Below, in pieces: positions 1 to 8,098 of a stretch of DNA of 32,002 nucleotides. Both the position numbers and the translations under genes were made by a program. Positions within the stretch are counted from its first letter, which is position 1; every line of letters starts with the position of its first letter. Source of the stretch: Gammaproteobacteria bacterium (GTDB lineage Bacteria; Pseudomonadota; Gammaproteobacteria; GCA-001735895); assembly GCA_024638385.1 (NCBI GenBank), contig JAHEKJ010000027.1:4405-36406 (forward strand), read 5' to 3'. Below the pieces are notes generated by a model that saw only the letters and a program-made list of their open reading frames with translations, was not told where the DNA came from and did not search any database.

Positions 1-19
1 TGCAATCGGGCAAGATTCA

Positions 20-184
20 GGAGGTTGCTTCGTCGCTAACGCTCCTCGCAATGACGTTCATATCCCGTCGTGATCGCAAACGGGAGCCTGAGTCATTGCG
101 AGCCGCGAAGCAGCGAAGCAATCTCCCGAGATCGGGCCGGGTCCGGGAGATTGCTTCGTCGGCTGACGCCTCCTCGCAATGACG
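20..184. repeat. Three copies of a short dispersed repeat in alternating orientation
   Basis: Three related units of 34-39 bp lie here: 20-56 (+), 92-125 (-) and 146-184 (+). Each begins (g)gag(a/g)ttgcttcg and ends ctcgcaatga(c). Units two and three face each other across about 20 bp, so 92-184 could fold into a long imperfect hairpin. This is the look of a non-autonomous dispersed repeat. The stretch from 1 to 384 otherwise shows no credible gene: the only reading frame of note there (218-406) overlaps the real oxygenase start and resembles no family I know. The repeat marks the left edge of the Rieske/ABC operon module. Confidence 0.75.
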
Positions 185-214
185 CGGCGTTATGATGAAA
201 ATGACAGGCTAAAA

Positions 215-237
215 TAAGTGCCATTCAGGCCTGACCC
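215..237 (+). repeat. Left copy of a 23-bp inverted repeat bracketing the Rieske/ABC operon
   Basis: The unit starts TAAGTGCCATTC and ends GGCCTGACCC. Its reverse complement is at 5725-5747, just beyond the stop of the last operon gene, with 22 of 23 positions identical (A/G at one central position). Together the two copies enclose exactly the five-gene operon 385-5702. No transposase is present inside. Confidence 0.75.
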
Positions 238-384
238 ATTGCTCCTTGCCCAAACCCGACGACCTGCTTCGGATTTTCCGAACCGGGCCATCGAAAATCG
301 CTATCCCCGGACACTGGCGAACCGCGGCCGATTTATGCAGAATGGATTTTTTCGCAGTCCGCCATTCATCGCAGTACCGCAGTC

Positions 385-1539
385 ATGGCCCATAATTTCA
401 ATTTGAAAGGCAACTTTCCCCGCGGCGCCCGCGGCGAGTTTCGCCCAGACTCGCTCGACTCGCCGACCCTGCCGGCCCGCTACTATACCGATCCCGAGAT
501 TTATCGCCGGGAACTGGAGGCCATTCACTACCGGTCCTGGTGCTACGTCGGCCACGTCACCGACCTCGACGAGCCGCGCAGCTATTTCACCGACCGGGTC
601 GCGGACCAGTCGATCATCGTGGTCCGCGGGCTCGACGACGAGATTCGCGCATTCTTCAACGTCTGCCAGCATCGCGGCCATCACCTGCTCGAGGGCCGCG
701 GCAAGCTCGGCAAGGGCATATCCTGCCCGTATCATGCCTGGTTCTACGACCTCGAGGGCTCGCTCGTGCGCGCCCCCCACACCGAAACGATCGCCAATTT
801 CAATACGCAGGAGTTCCACCTGAAATCGATCCCGCTGGCGATCTCCGCCGGCCTGATTTACGTCAACCTCGATGCCGAGTGCGAACCGTTCGAGCAACAC
901 ATGGGCGGCTTCGGCCCGTCGATCGAAAGCCAGATACCCGATATCGGGAATTTCGTCGCCGCGCACCGCCTGCATTACGACATCGACGCCAACTGGAAGA
1001 CCGTGGTCGACAACTTTTCCGAGGCCTACCACATCCCGGTCGCGCATCCGCAACTGGCGAAAGTGCTCGACCAGGGTATGGACGAGTTCCAGGAAGAGTA
1101 TCGCTGGAGCTATATCCGCTATCGCAGCCGCACCGGCTTCGAAGGCCTCGACCTGGAACCCGGGCTGCCCTATATCGCGTGGCAGGCCTGGCCGCACCTG
1201 TGCATGCTGAGCCTGCCGGGGTCGCAGAACCTTATCGTGCTGCGGATGGCGCCGAACGGGGTGGAACGCTGCGCCGAGCGGGTCGATATCTACACGCCGA
1301 AGGGCGACGCCGAGAACGACCCCAATCTGCTGGCGATTCGCGACCTGTTCATGAACATGTTCAATCAGGAAGATATCGCGATCGTCGAAAGCGTGCAGCG
1401 CGGCTTCAACAGCCTCGGTTATGACCAGGGCCGCTATGTCTGCGACGCCGCGGAATCCTGGTTCACGGAAGCGTTGCTGCACTGGTTTCACATGCAGATT
1501 CTGGAGGCGCTGGACGCTTTCGACCGGAAAACTCGATGA
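385..1539 (+). CDS. Rieske non-heme iron oxygenase, large subunit (glycine betaine/carnitine monooxygenase-like)
   Basis: This is the catalytic subunit of a cytoplasmic ring-hydroxylating-type oxygenase, 384 aa, typical of the GbcA/CntA/Stc2 group that N-demethylates or cleaves quaternary amines. The Rieske [2Fe-2S] ligands are C94-x-H96 and C114-xx-H117 with the usual 17-residue spacing. The mononuclear iron site is visible as H216 and H221 in YHIPVAH, with a likely third ligand at D330. The bridging position, Asp in naphthalene-type dioxygenases, is Glu here (E213), as described for carnitine monooxygenase, which supports a quaternary-amine substrate. No reductase gene is adjacent, so electrons must come from a partner encoded elsewhere. 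It is the first gene of an operon with a polyamine-type ABC importer, so it probably attacks the imported compound. No in-frame earlier ATG exists nearby, and the ribosome site is weak. Family certain; substrate inferred. Confidence 0.9.
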   Translation: MAHNFNLKGNFPRGARGEFRPDSLDSPTLPARYYTDPEIYRRELEAIHYRSWCYVGHVTDLDEPRSYFTDRVADQSIIVVRGLDDEIRAFFNVCQHRGHHLLEGRGKLGKGISCPYHAWFYDLEGSLVRAPHTETIANFNTQEFHLKSIPLAISAGLIYVNLDAECEPFEQHMGGFGPSIESQIPDIGNFVAAHRLHYDIDANWKTVVDNFSEAYHIPVAHPQLAKVLDQGMDEFQEEYRWSYIRYRSRTGFEGLDLEPGLPYIAWQAWPHLCMLSLPGSQNLIVLRMAPNGVERCAERVDIYTPKGDAENDPNLLAIRDLFMNMFNQEDIAIVESVQRGFNSLGYDQGRYVCDAAESWFTEALLHWFHMQILEALDAFDRKTR

Positions 1540-1660
1540 ACGGCCGGACCCGTGCCGAACAAATTTGCTTAGACTATGCTGATTTTCTTCATAAAATACG
1601 AATTCCGCGACTAATAAACTGCATTCAAGAAACACAAGCACAACCCGAGGAGAGACTATC

Positions 1661-2722
1661 ATGACTCAATTAAAAACCGGCTTTACCCGCCGTCATTTTC
1701 TGCAGGCGACCGGCGCCGTGGCCGTGGCCGTGTCGTTCGGCGGCAAATCCGCCCTCGCCGCGGACAAGCTCAACGTCTACAACTGGGACACCTATATCGG
1801 CGACCGCACGCTCGGCGACTTCAGCAAGGCCACCGGTATCGAGGTGCAATACGACCTCTACGCCAACCTCGAGGAAATGTACGCCAAGTTTCAGACCGGC
1901 AACCCCGGCTACGACGTCATCTTCCCGAGCGATTACATGCTCGAAACCATGATCGCGGCGGACATGCTGCTGGAGCTGGACAGGTCGCGGCTGCCCAACT
2001 TCAAGCACGTCGACCCGAACTTCCTGAACCCGTCGTTCGATCCCGGCTGCAAGTACAACATCCCCTATTTCTGGGGCTCGGTGGGCCTCGGCTTCCGCAA
2101 GTCCAAGGTCGGCAACGTCGATAGCTGGGGCGCGTTGTTCGACAACCCGAAACTGGCCGGGCGCATGGCGATGCTGGCGGACTCGCGCTTTGTCATCGGC
2201 GTCGCGCTGCTCTACCTCGGCTATTCCGCCAATACGACCGATCCCGCCGAAATCAATGCCGCCCGCGACCTGCTGATCAAGACCAAGCGCAACCTCAAGG
2301 GATTCGTGCCCGACAGCGGCCAGGACATGCTGATTTCCGGCGACATCGACCTCGTCATGGAATGGAACGGCGATATTCTCAAGGTCATGGAGGAAGACGA
2401 CGACCTGAGCTACGTGATCCCGAAGGAAGGCACCGTGATCTGGATCGACGGCATTTGCATTCCCAAGGGAGCGCCCAACGTCGATAACGCCTACAAGTTC
2501 CTCAATTTCATTCACGAGCCCAGGGTCAAGGCGGAAATCGCCAACACGATTCACTACGCCACGACCAATGCCTCGGCGAAACAGTATATTTCGCCGGCGG
2601 ATCTCGCCAACCCGGCAATCTATGCCTCCGACGAGGTCGTCGCAAAAAGCCAGGCCCTGAGTGACGTGGGCAACGCCCTCAAGCTCTACGACGCCGCATG
2701 GACCGCCGTACAGGCGGCGTAA
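1661..2722 (+). CDS. PotF/PotD-like periplasmic binding protein, Tat-exported
   Basis: Extracytoplasmic solute receptor, 353 aa, of the spermidine/putrescine family. The N-terminus has a twin-arginine signal (TRRHFLQ, R10-R11), a short hydrophobic stretch and an ALA-A cleavage site near residue 33. The mature protein opens with LNVYNWDTYI, close to the LxVYNWxxYI signature of PotD/PotF. Start chosen at ATG 1661 because cgaggagag at 1645-1653 is a good ribosome site. It lies 121 bp after the oxygenase and 160 bp before the permeases. Use of Tat rather than Sec for export is common for this subgroup. The ligand could be a polyamine, a betaine or another cationic amine; pairing with the Rieske oxygenase favours a quaternary or N-methylated amine, which is inference. 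Confidence 0.9.
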   Translation: MTQLKTGFTRRHFLQATGAVAVAVSFGGKSALAADKLNVYNWDTYIGDRTLGDFSKATGIEVQYDLYANLEEMYAKFQTGNPGYDVIFPSDYMLETMIAADMLLELDRSRLPNFKHVDPNFLNPSFDPGCKYNIPYFWGSVGLGFRKSKVGNVDSWGALFDNPKLAGRMAMLADSRFVIGVALLYLGYSANTTDPAEINAARDLLIKTKRNLKGFVPDSGQDMLISGDIDLVMEWNGDILKVMEEDDDLSYVIPKEGTVIWIDGICIPKGAPNVDNAYKFLNFIHEPRVKAEIANTIHYATTNASAKQYISPADLANPAIYASDEVVAKSQALSDVGNALKLYDAAWTAVQAA

Positions 2723-2762
2723 ACCGGTATCGCCCGATTCGGGGATTGGTTGGCAGTCGGTT

Positions 2763-2787
2763 CCGCCGCTCGTGCCGCGAGCGGCGG
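2763..2787 (+). other. Intercistronic hairpin between binding-protein gene and permease genes
   Basis: Perfect 10-bp stem (ccgccgctcg / cgagcggcgg) with a 5-nt loop, 40 bp after the binding-protein stop. No T-run follows, so it is not a classical terminator. Such hairpins after binding-protein genes often stabilise the upstream message or reduce read-through, giving excess receptor over permease. That role is inferred from position. Confidence 0.55.
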
Positions 2788-2882
2788 ACCCCCGGTTTCG
2801 GTCCGACCCGCGCCGCAAGGACGTTTTCGACCTTGGGCTGCCGTCGACGTCCCGCTGACCGCAACGAGTCGTAGTCCCGCTT

Positions 2883-3788
2883 ATGGAACACTGGCGCGAT
2901 AACAAGCTCGTCTTCTTCGTTCTGTCCGCGCCGCCGACCGCGTGGCTGATGATCTTCTTCACCCTGCCGCTGGCGATCATGTGGGTCTACAGCTTCGCCG
3001 ATCGCGGGCCCCAGGGACAAATCGAATTCGCCGTCAGCTTCGCCAACTACGCGCGCGCCGTCGAATTGATTCATCTCGGCATCATCTGGAAGTCGGTCTG
3101 GACCGCCGCCATCGCCACCCTCATCACCTTCGCGATCGGTTTCCCGCTGGCGATGGGCATCGCGTTCGCCCCGCAGCGCTGGAAGAATCCGCTGCTGCTG
3201 CTGGTCATTCTGCCGTTCTGGACCAACTTGCTGATCCGCACCTACGCCTGGATCGCGGTGCTGCGCACGCGGGGCTTTCTGAACTTCGGTCTCGAATGGG
3301 TTCACGACAAGATCGAGGCCTTTTTCGCGCTGTTCGGCGTCGAGGATCTGCTGGGCCAGTTCCAGGCGCTGGATTTGCTCTACAGCCACAACGCCGTCAT
3401 CATCGGCCTGGTCTACGTCTACCTGCCTTTCCTGGTTCTGCCGATTTACGCCACCCTCGAGAAGCTCGACAAGTCTTATCTCGAGGCCAGTCTCGACCTC
3501 GGCGCCGGGCACTGGCGCACGCTGTTCTCGATCACGATCCCGCTGGCCCTGCCCGGCATCATCTCGGGGTGCCTGCTGGCGTTCATCCTGTCGATGGGGA
3601 CCTTCCTGACCCCTGACCTGCTCGGCGGCACCGATAGCGAGATGATCGGCAACCTGATCGCGCGCCAGTTTACGTCGTCGCGCGACTGGCCGTTCGGCGC
3701 GGCGCTGTCGTTCATCCTGCTGTACTTCACCTTTATCATCCTCTGGGTTCGGGCCAGCATGGCCGACCGCAGCCGGGGCCCGGTCTGA
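2883..3788 (+). CDS. PotB/PotH-like ABC transporter permease
   Basis: Inner-membrane permease subunit, 301 aa, six predicted membrane spans. The first is at about residues 10-35, followed by a conserved periplasmic region and spans near 72-95, 103-125, 168-190, 222-245 and 271-290. The cytoplasmic EAA loop that docks the ATPase is at about residues 200-224 (LEASLDLGAGHWRTLF then IPLALPG). Together with the next gene it forms the heterodimeric channel of a spermidine/putrescine-type importer. The start at ATG 2883 gives a normal family N-terminus, though the ribosome site is weak. Its TGA shares one base with the next ATG (TGATG), pointing to translational coupling. Confidence 0.92.
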   Translation: MEHWRDNKLVFFVLSAPPTAWLMIFFTLPLAIMWVYSFADRGPQGQIEFAVSFANYARAVELIHLGIIWKSVWTAAIATLITFAIGFPLAMGIAFAPQRWKNPLLLLVILPFWTNLLIRTYAWIAVLRTRGFLNFGLEWVHDKIEAFFALFGVEDLLGQFQALDLLYSHNAVIIGLVYVYLPFLVLPIYATLEKLDKSYLEASLDLGAGHWRTLFSITIPLALPGIISGCLLAFILSMGTFLTPDLLGGTDSEMIGNLIARQFTSSRDWPFGAALSFILLYFTFIILWVRASMADRSRGPV

Positions 3789-4612
3789 TGCGCGCCGCCC
3801 GGCGAAACCTCAACCCGCTGGACTACAGCCGCAAGCTGTGGATGCGCCTGGCGATGGGATTTACGTTCTTTTTCCTGTACTTCCCGATCGTCTCGCTGGT
3901 CATCTTCAGTTTCAATGACAGCAAGCGCAACATCACCTGGCAGGGCTTTACGCTGAAGTATTACGAAAAGGCGTTCGACAACACCCAGCTGCACGAGGCT
4001 TTCGCCAACTCGCTGCTGATCGCGGGAATCTCGACGATCACGTCGACCATCCTCGGCGCGATGCTGGGCCTGGCGCTGTACCGGTTCCGCTTTCCCGCCC
4101 AGGGCCCGTTCGAGGGCATCGTCCACCTGCCGATCGTGATTCCGGAAATCTGCCTCGCCGTGGCGATGGTGGCATTTTTCTCGACGGTCGACATGCCGCT
4201 GGGATTGACCACGATTACGGTCAGCCACATCGCCTTTTCCATCCCCTTTGTCGCGGTCGTCATTCGCGCCCGGATGGCCGGCTTCGATCGCTCGCTGGAG
4301 GAAGCGTCGGCGGATCTCGGCGCGAACCAGTGGCAGACGTTCTGGAACATTACGTTTCCGTACATGAAGCCCGGCCTCGTCGCCGGCGCGTTATTGGCTT
4401 TCACGCTTTCGCTCGACGATTTCGTCATCACTTTTTTTACCTCGGGCCCTGGCTCGACCACCTTCCCGATCAAGGTCTACTCGATGGTGCGCTTCTCGGT
4501 CACCCCCGAGGTCAATGCCGCTTCGACCGTACTCATCGTGATAACGCTGTTTCTGACAACCCTGGCATTGTGGATCCAGTCCAGGTCGGCTAAAGGCAAA
4601 GCAGATGACTGA
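3788..4612 (+). CDS. PotC/PotI-like ABC transporter permease
   Basis: Second inner-membrane permease, 274 aa, six membrane spans beginning with a strongly hydrophobic stretch at residues 22-41. The EAA loop is at about 170-196 (LEEASADLGANQWQTF, then PYMKPG). It pairs with the preceding permease. Its ATG overlaps the previous TGA by one base, and its own TGA lies eight bases inside the ATPase gene, so 2883-5702 is translated as one coupled unit. The family usually has about 260-280 residues, so it is full length. Confidence 0.92.
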   Translation: MRAARRNLNPLDYSRKLWMRLAMGFTFFFLYFPIVSLVIFSFNDSKRNITWQGFTLKYYEKAFDNTQLHEAFANSLLIAGISTITSTILGAMLGLALYRFRFPAQGPFEGIVHLPIVIPEICLAVAMVAFFSTVDMPLGLTTITVSHIAFSIPFVAVVIRARMAGFDRSLEEASADLGANQWQTFWNITFPYMKPGLVAGALLAFTLSLDDFVITFFTSGPGSTTFPIKVYSMVRFSVTPEVNAASTVLIVITLFLTTLALWIQSRSAKGKADD

Positions 4613-5702
4613 CAAGGGCAAGACGATTATCTCGGTGCGCAACGTGACCAAGCGCTTCGGCGGCACCGTGACCGCGGTCGACGATGCCAACCTCGAAATC
4701 GCCGAAGGCGAGTTTTTTGCCCTGCTCGGACCGTCCGGATGCGGCAAGACCACACTGCTGCGAATGATCGCCGGATTCGAAACGCTCACCGAGGGGAGCA
4801 TCCTGATCGACGGAGACGACGTATCCGAGATCGAACCGACCCATCGCCCGGTCAACATGGTGTTCCAGTCCTATGCCGTTTTTCCGCACATGACGGTCGA
4901 GGAAAACGTCGGCTATGGTCTCAGGGTCGTCGGCACGCCGAAAGACGAAATCAGGACTCGCGTGGAGGAAGCCATCGGTCTCGTGCAGCTACGGGGGCTC
5001 GAGGATCGCAAACCGGCGATGCTTTCCGGCGGCCAAAGACAGCGGGTCGCCCTGGCCCGCGCGCTGGTGAAAAAACCGAAGGTATTGTTGCTCGACGAAC
5101 CCTTGTCGGCGCTCGACGCGAAGCTTCGCGAAGCCATGCAACTCGAACTCGTGCGATTGCAGCATAGCGTCGGCATTACCTTCATCATCGTCACCCATGA
5201 TCAAAAGGAAGCCCTGTCGATGGCGGACCGGATCGCGGTGATGGGGGACGGAAAAATACTGCAAACCGCGTCGCCGAAAACCCTTTATGAGTATCCGAGC
5301 TCGAGTTTTGTCGCCGATTTCATCGGCCAGGTGAACCTGTTCGACATCGACCGGCAAGAGCCGGCCGGCGGCGCAATCAGGTTCCACATCGAGGAGATCG
5401 GCGCGGTGGTGCTCGACTGCCCCGACTCCGAGGCACGCTACAGCAAGGCCGCGCTGCGCCCCGAAAAAATCGACGTATCGCGCGACAAGCCGCAGGATCC
5501 GGAGCTGGTTTCGATCGCCGCCAGGCTGACCGAAGTCTCCTATATCGGCGACCAGAGCCACCTGTATTTCGAGACCGCGGGCGGCAAGGCGCTGGCGGTA
5601 AGCGTGCAGAACAAACACCGCGACGACCGGCTGGTCGCCAACACCGGCGAACAGAACTGGCTGTCCTGGCATCCGTCCCGATTACAGCCGCTTCCCGAGT
5701 AG
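4605..5702 (+). CDS. PotA/PotG-like ABC transporter ATP-binding protein
   Basis: Cytoplasmic ATPase that powers the importer, 365 aa. Visible motifs: Walker A GPSGCGKTT (42-50), Q-loop Q88, signature LSGGQ (140-144), Walker B VLLLDEP (160-166) and H-loop H198. A C-terminal TOBE-type region follows from about residue 240 and is typical of polyamine and maltose-type ATPases. It overlaps the permease stop by eight bases. It is the last gene of the Rieske/ABC operon, and an inverted-repeat copy begins 23 bp after its stop. The 80 bp to the convergent helicase gene contain no strong terminator that I can see apart from this repeat. Confidence 0.93.
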   Translation: MTDKGKTIISVRNVTKRFGGTVTAVDDANLEIAEGEFFALLGPSGCGKTTLLRMIAGFETLTEGSILIDGDDVSEIEPTHRPVNMVFQSYAVFPHMTVEENVGYGLRVVGTPKDEIRTRVEEAIGLVQLRGLEDRKPAMLSGGQRQRVALARALVKKPKVLLLDEPLSALDAKLREAMQLELVRLQHSVGITFIIVTHDQKEALSMADRIAVMGDGKILQTASPKTLYEYPSSSFVADFIGQVNLFDIDRQEPAGGAIRFHIEEIGAVVLDCPDSEARYSKAALRPEKIDVSRDKPQDPELVSIAARLTEVSYIGDQSHLYFETAGGKALAVSVQNKHRDDRLVANTGEQNWLSWHPSRLQPLPE

Positions 5703-5724
5703 ATCAGGGTCGCGAAAGATGACA

Positions 5725-5747
5725 GGGTCAGGCCCGAATGGCACTTA
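5725..5747 (-). repeat. Right copy of the 23-bp inverted repeat bracketing the Rieske/ABC operon
   Basis: Reads GGGTCAGGCC...GGCACTTA on the plus strand and is the reverse complement of 215-237 except for one base. It occupies most of the 80-bp gap between the converging ABC operon and NERD-helicase gene. The following ctt aag continues a half-palindrome, so the unit may be one arm of a longer palindromic element. Confidence 0.75.
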
Positions 5748-5782
5748 CTTAAGCCCCGAAACCAGCGTCATTTTAATCGACG

Positions 5783-8098
5783 TCAATTATCGGTCGCGTT
5801 CTTTTTAAGGCCCAGAGTAGGTCTGCTGTTTTCGTCTTTGGAATCAGTTTCGGCTGAATTGGCGGGCCGATTCTCCGGCTCTATTCTGGTCACACCACCG
5901 GCTTTCATTTGTGCCGAATCTCGCCTGTGTTTGCCCTTTCTGGTCGACTTTGGTTTTTTTGCCGGCGGCGCATTTTCCGGTTCGCGTGGCTCTTCCACCC
6001 GGGTCAATTCGGCTACCTCGACCAGTGCCTCGATATTATCTTCGACCGCGCCGCCCTCCGGAATGTCGGCGCCCGGGCCTGCCGCTTCCGGTTTCTGTTC
6101 CGGTTTCAGTAACTTCAAATCGGTGGCAATCGAAGAGTAACCCTCGACGCGCGGACGGAAGCGCAATTTGTCTCCGGTCCTGAGCCCGTCGAGACCGGCC
6201 GCCTTGACGTCGTGCGGAAAAAACATGATGGTGCTCTTTTCGAAGGCCGGGTCGTCGACCGAGAGCCATCCCAGCCGGTCCGGATTGTAGTGACTGACGA
6301 CCCCGGCGAATTCGAAATTGGCGTCGGACCCTTCGAGCACCATGCCACCGGTGTTCTTGATGTCTTTCAATGCCGCCTCGAATACTGCCCGCTTGGGGTC
6401 GTCCTTTTGCACCATGATGTAGAGCATGTGCTTGGCGCGAGTACAGGCGACGTAAATCAGGCTCGACATGATTGGATTGTCGATCGGCAGACGGTACTCG
6501 CTGACGTTCAACAATATCGCGATCGGGGTCTCGAGGCCCTTGAAGCCGCTGATGGTGGCCATGTCCACGCGGTTGGCCTTGGCTACGTCGGCTGCCGATG
6601 ACGGGGAACGGTCGGCGCTCAATTGACGCATCTTGTAACGCGCGATGACGTCCGCCGGTTTCAACACCGATTCCTCGGTCTTCGGATTACGCGCCGATAA
6701 GATCGTCACGTCTTCGGTCGATACTTCCTCCTCGCGGAAGAGCTTGCGAAACAGTCGTCCGAGCTTGCCTCGACAATCCTGCGCATCGTCATAGACGATG
6801 ATCTCGGGCATGTAGCCGAGCCTGCCGCAATGGCTTTGCATGACTTTCGATCCGGTCCGAAAATTTCTCGAGAAGGTGGCGATCTCGCGAGTGGTGCGGT
6901 AGTTGTAGACCAGCGGAAAATAGGGCTGCGCGATCGGCAGGACTTCCTCGGGTACGAATCCGTGTTCACTGCCGCCGGCACCGAAGATACCCTGGCTACG
7001 GTCGAAAAATATCAGGAACCGGCTGTCGTCGTCGGCGAGCACCGTCTCGATGCCATCCCACCAGAACGGTTGCACGTCCTGTGCCTCGTCGCATAGCAAT
7101 ACGTCATAACGGCGATCGGAATCGGCGATCGCCTGAACGAGCCTGTCCGGCGCTTCGTATTGACTCCAGTCTTCACGCTTGCCTTCGAATTCTGCAGGCG
7201 GATTCAACAGGTGCACCCCGAAGCTCTCGCCGAGCTCGATGTAGGTATTCACCTCTACGTCGCTGCCGGCTTCACTTTTAAGGTATTCATTCAACAGGCG
7301 ATTCGAAGACAGGACCAGCACGCGCTTGCCCTGGCTGCGGAAGTGCCGGGCGAGCAGAATCGCCACCAGGGTCTTGCCGGTGCCCGCTTCTCCCTCGATG
7401 GCCAGGCGTAATGATGCCGCGATCGGCTGAACCAGCGTTTCCTGGATAACCTCGACGTCTTTGACGCGCAGGTCATGGCTGGCGAGATAGTCCTTGAGAA
7501 ATAATTTGCTGGTGAAATCCTTGCCCCACAAGATGTCGTGCAATTCGGCAGCCACGTCCTCGAATTTGAGGTAGCGTGCCGATTGCACCTGGGTGACGAG
7601 ATTCTTGAGGGTGCTCGCCAGGGACCCGATCTTCTGGCGCCCGATGACGATCGCCGGAGTGATCGCGGCCGACTCTTCGATTTCGCTCTCGTGCACCGAC
7701 GGGAAAGCCACGGCATGGCTCACCGGCACCTTGATGTTTCGATTTCTGAGCACCCGGATAAAGCGGCTCTTCCACACCAGCGCCTGCTGGAAAGGGTCCT
7801 TGATTTCGAAGGATTCATTGTAACGATTGATCGAATAGAACTTGCCGCTGTTCGCATCGTGGCGAATTCGCCCACCCTTGACCTCGATTACCAGCACGCC
7901 GTAAGCCCGGTGGTAGAGCACGAAGTCGATTTCGTTGTCCTTCATGCCGCTATCGCGGTCGATCGTCGAAAGCGTCCGCGAGTAATAGACTTTCCAGGCG
8001 TCGCTCAGGCTGTTTCGGCAAGCCTCGTAAAAGGATTCTTCCGCGCCGCTCGCGAAAATAACCCGCGTGACATTGGTATCGGGGTACATCAGCGCCAT
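5783..8098 (-). CDS. NERD-domain nuclease/SF1 (UvrD-like) helicase with C-terminal cold-shock-like domain
   Basis: A 771-aa predicted nucleic-acid enzyme in three parts. Residues about 15-130 form a NERD (nuclease-related) domain with PD-(D/E)xK-like residues D58 and E72-V-K74. Residues about 220-565 are a superfamily 1 helicase: Walker A GEAGTGKT (236-243), Walker B DEAQD (337-341), YNYR (398-401), SGFKGLE (517-523) and VACTRAK (550-556). Residues about 597-664 read like a cold-shock/OB-fold domain: a GVVSHYNPDRLGWLS stretch, MFFPHDV, then LRTGDKLRF. A long charged, probably disordered tail follows, with a basic patch near 713-727. It stands alone between converging and diverging neighbours. 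Related NERD-helicases occur in genome-defence neighbourhoods and in DNA repair, but the role here is unknown. A second in-frame ATG lies three codons downstream. Confidence 0.88.
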   Translation of the reverse strand: MALMYPDTNVTRVIFASGAEESFYEACRNSLSDAWKVYYSRTLSTIDRDSGMKDNEIDFVLYHRAYGVLVIEVKGGRIRHDANSGKFYSINRYNESFEIKDPFQQALVWKSRFIRVLRNRNIKVPVSHAVAFPSVHESEIEESAAITPAIVIGRQKIGSLASTLKNLVTQVQSARYLKFEDVAAELHDILWGKDFTSKLFLKDYLASHDLRVKDVEVIQETLVQPIAASLRLAIEGEAGTGKTLVAILLARHFRSQGKRVLVLSSNRLLNEYLKSEAGSDVEVNTYIELGESFGVHLLNPPAEFEGKREDWSQYEAPDRLVQAIADSDRRYDVLLCDEAQDVQPFWWDGIETVLADDDSRFLIFFDRSQGIFGAGGSEHGFVPEEVLPIAQPYFPLVYNYRTTREIATFSRNFRTGSKVMQSHCGRLGYMPEIIVYDDAQDCRGKLGRLFRKLFREEEVSTEDVTILSARNPKTEESVLKPADVIARYKMRQLSADRSPSSAADVAKANRVDMATISGFKGLETPIAILLNVSEYRLPIDNPIMSSLIYVACTRAKHMLYIMVQKDDPKRAVFEAALKDIKNTGGMVLEGSDANFEFAGVVSHYNPDRLGWLSVDDPAFEKSTIMFFPHDVKAAGLDGLRTGDKLRFRPRVEGYSSIATDLKLLKPEQKPEAAGPGADIPEGGAVEDNIEALVEVAELTRVEEPREPENAPPAKKPKSTRKGKHRRDSAQMKAGGVTRIEPENRPANSAETDSKDENSRPTLGLKKNATDN

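Noticed and set aside
20-184. CRISPR array
   Set aside because: The units alternate in orientation, differ in length, are only three and have no uniform spacers or cas genes.
301-1662. Long minus-strand frame opposite the Rieske gene
   Set aside because: A shadow produced by GC-rich codon use; no family resemblance and the plus-strand protein has all catalytic ligands.
385-5702. Classical composite transposon around the Rieske operon
   Set aside because: The flanking repeats are only 23 bp and there is no transposase or target-site duplication that I can see; treated as a hypothesis only.
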